DNA of 16,718 nucleotides from contig CAMLRB010000063.1 of the NCBI GenBank assembly GCA_946482295.1, forward strand, positions 1-16,718, given 5' to 3'. Below the pieces are notes generated by a model that was not told where the DNA came from, searched no databases, and saw only the letters and a list, made by a program, of their open reading frames with translations. Position 1 is the stretch's first letter. Each line of letters opens with the position of its first letter. Below are positions 7,678 to 15,162 of this stretch, piece by piece. This stretch comes from an uncultured Bacteriovorax sp. (lineage in GTDB: Bacteria > Bdellovibrionota > Bacteriovoracia > Bacteriovoracales > Bacteriovoracaceae). The position numbers and the translations under genes were made by a program.

Positions 7678-10600
7678 ATGTTAAAAGCAATACTCTTTTT
7701 TCTATTAACTTTTAATTTAGCTTTTGCAGCTCGATTCGAAGAGGCCGATAGAAAAAAATTTATAGAAGAAGTGAAGCAAGAGATTGCTCAACATAAGCTA
7801 GAAAATGGTGGGAAGGTAAATCTTCAAATCATAAAACCTGAATTCTATAAAGGTCTTGATGAACTTTTCGAACAAGAAAAATTCACAAGAGATGAAGTTG
7901 TTGTTTTGAAACAACGTTATGAGAATTTCTCAAAAGATAAATCAATTACTCCGCAAAATGCAGAAGCAGCATTCTTTAAATTTCTTGAATTCCAATTAAA
8001 TGAAATCAATCAAAGACCTCTTGAAAAATTAAAAGAAGGTCAGATCTGTAACAACTGGGGTTGTGAAAAAGAACTTAAGTGTGCGCCAGATCCAGTTCAA
8101 GACTATGGTAAGCAATGCCAAAAATCTGGTCTTGAATGTAAAGGTGATACAGATTGCTGTTCTGGTGAATGTATTGAGGATTCAAAAACTAAAAGACGTG
8201 TTTGTGAAGATGTTTATAGATGTTTCAGACCACTAGCTGAAAACCAAGCTTGTAACATTAACCCAGTATGTGCTGTTGGTGCTTGTTTACCAGTAAATGC
8301 TTCAACTGGCGGTATAGAAGAATGTCGTGAAAATACAAAATTTTGCGACAGCAATGCAGATTGTTGTTCTGGTTTTTGTAGTGGAAGAGTTTGTAAAGAT
8401 TTCTCTGCCTGTAAAGATTGTGTTCCGAGAGGTAGTAAAGCCGATCGTGGAAAAAAATGTTGTGAAGGTTTGATCCCTAGTGAAAATGGTGTTTGTATTC
8501 CAGACTTACCACCCTTTATTCTCCCACAGGTAAAAGTCAGCCCAGCTAAAAATTTATTTTTAAGCTTAGTGAATTTCATGATGAGCAATGCTCAAGCAGC
8601 AGACCCTACACCGCAAGTTGCCGATGATAGCGGAATGGCTCCTAAAGACGAACCAGAAAAGGCTGATGATGCTGATACAGCACCTAAAAAATCAGATGAA
8701 GAAATCGCAAAAGAAGAAGATGGATTTCTAAAAACCAGAAGTACTCCTGTAGATAGTTCAGATATCGTTTCTACAATCAAAGGTAATGAAAATAAATACG
8801 GAGCTGGTTTTCAAGCTAAGAGTGATACATTCACTCCAGATGTTAAAAAAACAGCGGCTTTAAAACTTTCGAGAAAATCAAATTTTGAAACTTGCGATAT
8901 GAAGTTCAAAGATGACTTCATGTCATATTTAGAAGCTAACAAACTTTTAGAACTTGAAATGGCCTTATTAGGATTTGACTTTGTCATGTCTGGTGATGGT
9001 GTAAATGATTATTGGACAAGCCAAGATGGTTCACTCTACAAACGTCTAAAAGAAGCCTCAGTTATCAGTAGAGAACAACGAAAAGAGCTTCACGCAACAA
9101 TCGAAAAAACAAACAAGGAACTAACTTGTATTTGTCTCGATGTTAAAGGTGTTGATGGAATTAAAGACGAAGCAAAGTTAGAATTCTTCAAAAAAGAATG
9201 TCCAGAATATGCAAAATATACAAATCCTGACACTCCTAAAGATCAACTTGCAGGGGACGCTTCTGGTGTAAAAGGTAAAAAGTTAATTGTTGCTTGGACT
9301 AACAAGCTAGCTGGCTTCAATAAAACAATTGCCGTAGATCATACAAAAGTTAAAGAGAAAGTTGATAAAGTTCTTGAATGGATGGGGGATGACCAAAAAT
9401 GGAGTGAGACAGAACAAAAAACTCACACACTTTTTAATTTCAACATTAAAAACCCATCTGGAAGTTCAGCTGCACTAGGTGCTCTTCTAGGATCAATACT
9501 AGCTGCTGGTGTAATTGCGATCATGGGGGGGTTTGGTACAGCTTCAATTCTTACTGCTTGGGGTGCTGCAGGTATCATCGCTGCTTCAGCAGTAACAGGT
9601 GCTGGCGGACTTTGGATGATCTCATCTTTAAGAGGTGCTTGGATCGCAAAACGTCCAGAGATCGCTGATAAATACGTTAGAAGTTATGGTTGTGGTAAAA
9701 AAGAAACGTGTGTTGAATATTCACGTCAACTCATTCAACCATACAACAATATCTGTAAAATTAATGCTTCTGCCAATGCGTGTGTTAAGGACTTCCTTGT
9801 TATCCGTGAGAAAGGCAAGAAAAATGACAGTGATGCTGTTGTTGAAGAAAGTACATTCTTAGTTGACCCTTGGGTACCAGCAGGAGTTCCAAAAGAACTA
9901 ATTATTAAAGATTCAATCAACGGTCCTACTTACGCTGAAAAACTAGATGCAGGATTTAATCTGGCAAAAGCAGCAATGCTTGCTAAAAATCCTATGGCAG
10001 TTGGTGGTGGTGGTAAGAAAGGCGGCGGAGAATTCGTTCCTGAATCTTACCTAAGTGAAGTATTTCTTGATCCAGAACTAGTTGGAAAATATGTTCCACA
10101 ATTAGGACAAAACCTTGAAGAAAAATATTTCTTCAAAAATGCTCAAATCCAACAAATTAAAAAAGCTGCGATTGAGTTCGCTATAGCTGAGAAATTTTTT
10201 GAAAAGGACGATAAAGAAAATCTTGATATCTTTGCAGAGTATGCTTACCAATATCACTTTGTTTATCCAAAACGTTCGCGCTCAAATGAAATTGGTTACC
10301 CAACAGTTGGTCTAAGAACTTATGTTGATTTAATTGCTAACAAAGTTGTAGGAACTTTAGCTGCTAACGCTGTCAATGCTGTAGGTGATAAAGATAAAGG
10401 GTTCACAAACCTTAATAAGCAATATTTGCAAGATTATCTAAAAACTCTAAATACTTATGACAAAGCTTCAACTTCAGACGGGCCTTCTAAGCAAGTTCTT
10501 AAAGCTGAGATTGATGCTGCTGAAAATGAATTAGAAAACATTAATTTTGTGAGTGGTGTAATCGCTAATCCTAGCATGGACTCTGTTGGGGCGATGAACA

Positions 10601-11265
10601 AAGCTGTTGGTGATTTCAAAGGTGGAGCTTCTGGTAGAGCTGGTCTATCAGCTGGTGACAAAGCTTTCATGCAAGCGGTTGGAAAATTAAGAACAGATAG
10701 AAAGAATCAACTTAAGAAATTTGAGCACTATAAAAAAGCACTTGCTGCTCGTGGGAACAAAGATCGCGATTCACGAGTCGCTAGAGCGGCTGCAAGTTTT
10801 TCGAAAAAATTTACTAGTCCACGTTCAAGCGGATCAGGTGCTAGTGGGCTTGGATCGAGTTTAGCTGAGACAGTTGGTGCCGCTGAATCAAGTGCGAGTG
10901 GAAGTTCGAACTCAGGTGAAAATGCAGCGAACGGATCAGGTGGTTATGGAGCCAACTTTGCGGGTGGTGCTGAAGCAACAGGAATGAGTTCAGGAATCTA
11001 TGGCGCTGGAACTTTTGGAAGCGGTAATAGAAAAGAACTCTCAAATGGTGCTGGAGCTTCACGTGGAACTGGATATAATGGAATGAGTGATGAAGACCGT
11101 AAACGTTTAAGTGATGCTATCGATGCTCGCAATAGAGCAAAAGGAAAGTATGATTCATCAGACGGTCAGACTCTATTTGAAAAAGTTACAAACGCTTACA
11201 TAAGAAATTATGACAAAGTGTTAAGTAAGAAAAAAGACAAGGATGTCGTTGAGCCAGTCAAGTAA
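7678..11265 (+). CDS. large secreted cysteine-rich protein of unknown function
   Basis: A 1195-residue protein that I do not recognise. A clear signal peptide (hydrophobic AILFFLLTFNLAFA, cut after about residue 17 or 18) targets it across the inner membrane. Residues 124-273 hold 24 cysteines, including two copies of DCCSGxC (159-165 and 228-234) and a CC at 261-262, the style of small disulfide-knot domains. A low-complexity Asp/Glu/Lys/Pro segment (about 308-350) follows. A Gly/Ala-rich hydrophobic region (about 593-650) looks like two membrane passes. Later come sparse Cys pairs (CGKKETC, CKINASANAC), GGGGKKGGG near 775, a helical region, and a Gly/Ser/Ala-rich tail (about 1041-1131) ending in a basic segment. 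GAGG precedes the ATG. A surface-exposed or envelope-spanning role is likely. A terminator-like hairpin lies just past its stop, inside the next gene. Confidence 0.85.
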   Translation: MLKAILFFLLTFNLAFAARFEEADRKKFIEEVKQEIAQHKLENGGKVNLQIIKPEFYKGLDELFEQEKFTRDEVVVLKQRYENFSKDKSITPQNAEAAFFKFLEFQLNEINQRPLEKLKEGQICNNWGCEKELKCAPDPVQDYGKQCQKSGLECKGDTDCCSGECIEDSKTKRRVCEDVYRCFRPLAENQACNINPVCAVGACLPVNASTGGIEECRENTKFCDSNADCCSGFCSGRVCKDFSACKDCVPRGSKADRGKKCCEGLIPSENGVCIPDLPPFILPQVKVSPAKNLFLSLVNFMMSNAQAADPTPQVADDSGMAPKDEPEKADDADTAPKKSDEEIAKEEDGFLKTRSTPVDSSDIVSTIKGNENKYGAGFQAKSDTFTPDVKKTAALKLSRKSNFETCDMKFKDDFMSYLEANKLLELEMALLGFDFVMSGDGVNDYWTSQDGSLYKRLKEASVISREQRKELHATIEKTNKELTCICLDVKGVDGIKDEAKLEFFKKECPEYAKYTNPDTPKDQLAGDASGVKGKKLIVAWTNKLAGFNKTIAVDHTKVKEKVDKVLEWMGDDQKWSETEQKTHTLFNFNIKNPSGSSAALGALLGSILAAGVIAIMGGFGTASILTAWGAAGIIAASAVTGAGGLWMISSLRGAWIAKRPEIADKYVRSYGCGKKETCVEYSRQLIQPYNNICKINASANACVKDFLVIREKGKKNDSDAVVEESTFLVDPWVPAGVPKELIIKDSINGPTYAEKLDAGFNLAKAAMLAKNPMAVGGGGKKGGGEFVPESYLSEVFLDPELVGKYVPQLGQNLEEKYFFKNAQIQQIKKAAIEFAIAEKFFEKDDKENLDIFAEYAYQYHFVYPKRSRSNEIGYPTVGLRTYVDLIANKVVGTLAANAVNAVGDKDKGFTNLNKQYLQDYLKTLNTYDKASTSDGPSKQVLKAEIDAAENELENINFVSGVIANPSMDSVGAMNKAVGDFKGGASGRAGLSAGDKAFMQAVGKLRTDRKNQLKKFEHYKKALAARGNKDRDSRVARAAASFSKKFTSPRSSGSGASGLGSSLAETVGAAESSASGSSNSGENAANGSGGYGANFAGGAEATGMSSGIYGAGTFGSGNRKELSNGAGASRGTGYNGMSDEDRKRLSDAIDARNRAKGKYDSSDGQTLFEKVTNAYIRNYDKVLSKKKDKDVVEPVK

Positions 11266-12376
11266 TCTAGAACAATCTCAAGCCCCGCGGATTATCAATC
11301 TTGATTTTCTCCGCGGGGCTTTTATTATTTTGGCCCTTCATCAGCATTTCACTTATTACGTAAACATTTGGTACATCGATTATTTTAGAGATGCTATCGC
11401 ATTGACTTCAACTTACAAAATCCATTTTCCAATGATCGGGGAGCAGGTTTCATGTGATTCGATCAATCAATTCTTGGCCACGATTCTCATTCCTTGGGTA
11501 AGTCAGATTTATTTGACGATGGCGGCATTCAATTTGGCCCAAAGAGATCGAGAATCTTTTTCCGAAAAAATGCCGGGCAAATTAAAAACAATGGCTTTAG
11601 TGTTTCTTTTTTTTGCAGCTGAAAACTTTATAGTTGCTCCCAACTTTGGACAGGCAATTTCATTTTATCCGATCATGCTTTGGATGGTTATTTTAGGAGC
11701 TTTATCTCTCGTCTATAGGTTTATTGGAGTGGCCGGAGTTGTGGGCTTAATGTTTCTGGCCTGTCTCCGTTTTGTTATTCCCGTTGAACTGCTTTCAGAT
11801 CTTTTTCAAGAGACTATTCGTCAAACAATACATCCTGGATTTGAATACGATGCTCGATTAGAGTATTTCATTCACTCAGGTTGTCTTGGATTTATTATGG
11901 GTCATATTCACTACCACAAAAGAAGATATGCTCATAATAAAGATTTAACGATCATGTTTATTGGTGCAATGGCCATGATCGTTTACGCTATTTTCGGTGA
12001 TAAGTTTTATGTCTATGCAGATGACATTCTTAGAACTGAGCATGATCTTGCCCGCACTTTTACCGGCATGATGTACATTTTAGGGATTCAAGCTTTTCTA
12101 ATTTCTTTTTTCTTATTATTAGAACGTAAAAAAGTTTTTCTCAAAGTACCCATTGTGAATTGGGTTGGAACTCACTCTCTACTAGTTTTTGGATTTCATC
12201 GCATTTTATTCGTAAGAATGATAGGCCCACTTTTTATTTTTCTTGGAAGTCTCTATGGATTTACTCTGGGAGCTACCATTGTCGATGTATATATTTACAT
12301 AGCAATCGCCCTAGGTATTTGTTACGGCATCAAAAAATTCAGAATTTTTGATTTTATTATGCAACAAAAAGGATAG
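11243..12376 (+). CDS. acyltransferase-like integral membrane protein
   Basis: A 377-residue polytopic protein with about ten hydrophobic helices. Its N-terminus RIINLDFLRGAFIILALHQH (16-35) matches the R...LD.LRG...I....H signature of membrane acyltransferases (acyltransferase-3, OpgC and HGSNAT-like groups), which pass acyl groups across the membrane to sugars or other polar acceptors. The C-terminal GTHSLLVFGFHR (309-320) fits the closing G..S...Y..H motif of these families. I cannot choose a subfamily. The ATG at 11243 touches its AAGG; the in-frame TTG at 11249 has AAGGA 5 bases upstream and may be the true start. Either way the gene overlaps the previous one. The coding region 11281-11320 doubles as a terminator-like hairpin. 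It is followed after 6 bases by the SpeD-fusion gene, so the three genes likely form a unit. Confidence 0.75.
   Translation: MSLSQSSNLEQSQAPRIINLDFLRGAFIILALHQHFTYYVNIWYIDYFRDAIALTSTYKIHFPMIGEQVSCDSINQFLATILIPWVSQIYLTMAAFNLAQRDRESFSEKMPGKLKTMALVFLFFAAENFIVAPNFGQAISFYPIMLWMVILGALSLVYRFIGVAGVVGLMFLACLRFVIPVELLSDLFQETIRQTIHPGFEYDARLEYFIHSGCLGFIMGHIHYHKRRYAHNKDLTIMFIGAMAMIVYAIFGDKFYVYADDILRTEHDLARTFTGMMYILGIQAFLISFFLLLERKKVFLKVPIVNWVGTHSLLVFGFHRILFVRMIGPLFIFLGSLYGFTLGATIVDVYIYIAIALGICYGIKKFRIFDFIMQQKG
11281..11332 (+). terminator. rho-independent terminator-like hairpin inside coding sequence
   Basis: A perfect 11-base stem, AGCCCCGCGGA (11281-11291) and TCCGCGGGGCT (11310-11320), closes an 18-base loop with an inner ATCAA/TTGAT stem, and is followed by TTTTATTATTTT. 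It is 16 bases past the stop of the 1195-residue gene, just where its terminator should be, yet lies in codons 13-26 of the next gene. The minus strand has no U-tract after the stem, so it would act rightward only. Confidence 0.75.
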
Positions 12377-12382
12377 TGACTA

Positions 12383-13447
12383 ATGGACACGAGGTCCCAA
12401 CATTTAATGTTCGATGCTGTTTTAGAGCATGACTTAAGCGCTGATTATGTTGATCATATTAAAAGCGTCATTGAGAAGAATTTAACTGTTGTAAATAAAA
12501 TCGAACATAAATTCACTCCTCAAGGTGAGACAATTGTTTTTATCTTGGCAGAATCACATTTTACTTTGCACACCTATCCCGAAAATAAGTTCATCTCTAT
12601 GGATATCTATATTTGCAATATGGATATCAATCTCAACAAAATTATTGATCAGATTGCAGAGAAAATACCTTTCGAGAAAGTAGATCAACGAGTTGTGAAC
12701 CGTGGAAAAATTGGAACTCAAACTGCGACTTGGGAATTGGGATTTGTTTATCTCATCACTACGATTGTTGCTTGTGCCAGTATTCTTTATGAACTTCTTC
12801 TTGCACAGTCTTTATCTACGACGATGGGGAACACGGCCCTTCGTTACAATTTAACAATCGGCCTTTATATAGCATCAATGGGATTAGGAGCACTCCTTTA
12901 CCATAAACTAATTAAACGCGAACTTTTCTTAGAGTTCGTTAAGGTTGAACTGATTCTGTCTTTCTTCGGAGCACTGGCACCTATCCTTGTTCTTGTTCAC
13001 GATTACGTCTTTAACAGTGTTGCCCGCGAATTTAATATTTCATTTTTTTCAGATACAATTCAGATTCCGCTGTTTGCATTGAACCACTTGCTGATTATCA
13101 TTATTGGTTTCTTATCTGGTCTTGAACTCCCACTTCTCATTGATATGGGAAAACAGTTTGATAAACAAAAAGGTAATTTGGTTCTGGCTTACGATTATCT
13201 AGGAACACTTTTAGGCGCTATCTTGTTTCCAATCGCCATTCTCCCTCATTTGCATATTTTTACCATCGGATACATCGTTTCAGCATTGAATGTTATCGTT
13301 GCTGGAGTTGTTATGGTGAAGATGAAAATTAAAAATACAGCTTACATCATCATTGGTTTTATTATGCTGGTTGCATGGCTCATGTTCATCATCAATGCAG
13401 ATCATCTGAACCAATGGTTGGTGCAAAAATTCTATTTTGGAAACTAG
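12383..13447 (+). CDS. SpeD (AdoMet decarboxylase) domain fused to a polytopic membrane module
   Basis: A 354-residue two-part protein. Residues about 7-108 match prokaryotic S-adenosylmethionine decarboxylase: HKFTPQG (42-48), then AESHFTLHTYPE (56-67), DIYICNMD (74-81) and a closing NRG (106-108). The Ser that becomes the pyruvoyl group (S58 in ESH), the processing His (H63) and the catalytic Cys (C78) are present, with the same mutual spacing as S63, H68 and C83 of the Thermotoga maritima enzyme. Residues 117-336 form about seven hydrophobic helices of the kind found at the N-terminus of membrane-bound spermidine synthases, but no aminopropyltransferase domain follows. The expected product is decarboxylated AdoMet; SpeD homologues that decarboxylate ornithine or arginine are also known, so substrate is open. 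AAGGA precedes the ATG by about 10 bases. The next gene starts 8 bases later. Confidence 0.85.
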   Translation: MDTRSQHLMFDAVLEHDLSADYVDHIKSVIEKNLTVVNKIEHKFTPQGETIVFILAESHFTLHTYPENKFISMDIYICNMDINLNKIIDQIAEKIPFEKVDQRVVNRGKIGTQTATWELGFVYLITTIVACASILYELLLAQSLSTTMGNTALRYNLTIGLYIASMGLGALLYHKLIKRELFLEFVKVELILSFFGALAPILVLVHDYVFNSVAREFNISFFSDTIQIPLFALNHLLIIIIGFLSGLELPLLIDMGKQFDKQKGNLVLAYDYLGTLLGAILFPIAILPHLHIFTIGYIVSALNVIVAGVVMVKMKIKNTAYIIIGFIMLVAWLMFIINADHLNQWLVQKFYFGN

Positions 13448-13455
13448 GATAAATT

Positions 13456-15162
13456 ATGTCTAGAAAATTCTTAAAAGCAGAATTACTCATCATCACGGCC
13501 CTAATGGCCTTTTGTAGTATTATTTACGAACTATTATTGGCGAATACGCTAGCGTTGGTAACCGGCAATTATATATGGTGGCAGTCGATGACCATCGGTA
13601 TATATATTGGTGGGCTAGGGTTAGGTGCTTTTTTATCAGATAAACTGAAAGATACATTCACCAGCATTGTAAAGGTTGAAATTGCTCTTTCTCTTCTGGG
13701 AATTTTTTCTGTTATCTATATTTATCTGATCCATGGATCGTATAAATATCTGGATAATCTTTTCTACTTCACGAGCGAATTTCATTCAACAGTATATCTG
13801 CAAAATTTATTTGTCTTGAGAACGACATTTTTTGTTTTTGCCCAAGTACTCACTCTGGCCATTGGATTACTTTCTGGTTTTGAAATTCCTCTAATGATGA
13901 GAGTAGCGAAAGAAAATTTAGGTGAAGATAGTGATTATCAGATTTTTGGAATTAATTATATTGGGACACTGTGCGGAACTATCTTTTTTGCTTATCTTTT
14001 TTTACCGCAGCTTGATGTCATTAAGACTTCAGTAGCAGTGGGGTTAATCAATCTCGCCCTTTGTTTCTATACAGTTCAAAGATATCTAAAAAAAGAAAAG
14101 ACGAAATATTTTATAGCTACGGGATGTGTGCTTGTATTTGCTTGCCTCATTGGGATCAATGAACAGCAGATCACCCAAAGATATTTGAAACTTTATTATT
14201 ACATGCCTCGTCTCCTGGCCAAGAACAATAAAGATTTAAATGATCTGGTGAGAAGAATAGATGCATTACCACCAATTGAGCGATCAAAATCTCTCTATCA
14301 GTATCTTGATATTTTCACGTATCCGAATAGGCTTGATGGAGAAACAACGGATTCAACAATTCTCACATTAGATACAAATTTTCAGTTTAATACGGCCACA
14401 GAATTTTATTATCACCAGGCCTTTGCTCACGTTTCAATTGTTATGAATCAGAAAGTTCCCAAAGAAGTCTTGTTATTAGGGGGAGGTGACGGACTCCTGC
14501 TGCGTGAGCTTCTCAAGTATGATCAAATACAGAATATTGATTTCATCGAGCTCGATGCGAAAATGATTGATCTAGCGAAAGGACGTTTTGCTGAACTCAA
14601 TCAACATTCACTTGATAATCCAAAAGTAAAGATTCAGATTAATGATGGATTCTATTATCTTAGAAATACACAAAAGAAATACGATGCTATTTTTATCGAT
14701 TTCCCTTATCCAAACTCTTATGATCTCGCTCGACTTTATAGTATAGAGTTTTACACCTACGTTCTTAATGCTTTAAACAATGATGGTTTCGTTGTACTCG
14801 ATGCACCCTTTTACAACAAAGAAGATTATTCAGACGAAAAAAATCATGGGAAGCAAATCCTCACTCAAATTTTCAATGATCGACACATAATGAACAATAG
14901 TGTTATCGCCAGCACATTTCATTATGCTGGTTTTCAAACTATTTTTCCCTATAGAGTAGCAGATGAATCTTTTCTGTTCCTTAAAAAAGAGCCAGGAGGA
15001 ATTGATTTCAATTTCATGGATAGGGCCGATCTCTCGAAGCTTCAAGCAGAGACTGTTCGAGAAATGCATTTGATTAAAAATCAAAACTTTCCTTATGAAA
15101 TAGCATTAAGGTATGTAAATTCTATTTTTAAACCGACAGTTGTCCGTAGGAAAGAATTTTAA
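13456..15162 (+). CDS. membrane-bound spermidine synthase-like aminopropyltransferase
   Basis: A 568-residue protein: seven or so hydrophobic helices (about 8-235), then a SpeE-like Rossmann domain (about 280-510) and a short C-terminal extension. The donor-binding motifs are good: LGGGDGLLLREL (341-352), FIELDAK (363-369), INDGFYYLR (395-403). The acceptor side departs from the family: TEFYYHQ (315-321) where most have DExxYHE, and IDFPYP (414-419) where membrane members usually read DLPDP, so the second Asp is Tyr418 while Asp415 is kept. It should transfer an aminopropyl group from decarboxylated AdoMet, but acceptor choice is uncertain. Its membrane module is clearly homologous to that of the preceding gene. 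The ribosome site AGGA overlaps the previous stop codon. It ends with the palindrome TTAA shared with the convergent gene's stop. Confidence 0.88.
   Translation: MSRKFLKAELLIITALMAFCSIIYELLLANTLALVTGNYIWWQSMTIGIYIGGLGLGAFLSDKLKDTFTSIVKVEIALSLLGIFSVIYIYLIHGSYKYLDNLFYFTSEFHSTVYLQNLFVLRTTFFVFAQVLTLAIGLLSGFEIPLMMRVAKENLGEDSDYQIFGINYIGTLCGTIFFAYLFLPQLDVIKTSVAVGLINLALCFYTVQRYLKKEKTKYFIATGCVLVFACLIGINEQQITQRYLKLYYYMPRLLAKNNKDLNDLVRRIDALPPIERSKSLYQYLDIFTYPNRLDGETTDSTILTLDTNFQFNTATEFYYHQAFAHVSIVMNQKVPKEVLLLGGGDGLLLRELLKYDQIQNIDFIELDAKMIDLAKGRFAELNQHSLDNPKVKIQINDGFYYLRNTQKKYDAIFIDFPYPNSYDLARLYSIEFYTYVLNALNNDGFVVLDAPFYNKEDYSDEKNHGKQILTQIFNDRHIMNNSVIASTFHYAGFQTIFPYRVADESFLFLKKEPGGIDFNFMDRADLSKLQAETVREMHLIKNQNFPYEIALRYVNSIFKPTVVRRKEF

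Noticed and set aside
8214..8588. 124-codon minus-strand frame in the Cys-rich region
   Set aside because: It is an antisense shadow caused by low stop density; the plus-strand signal peptide and cysteine pattern are decisive.
11170..11242. Possible promoter for the polyamine cluster in the end of the 1195-residue gene (TTGAAA at about 11178)
   Set aside because: No -10 of acceptable quality lies at 16-18 bases; too weak to list.
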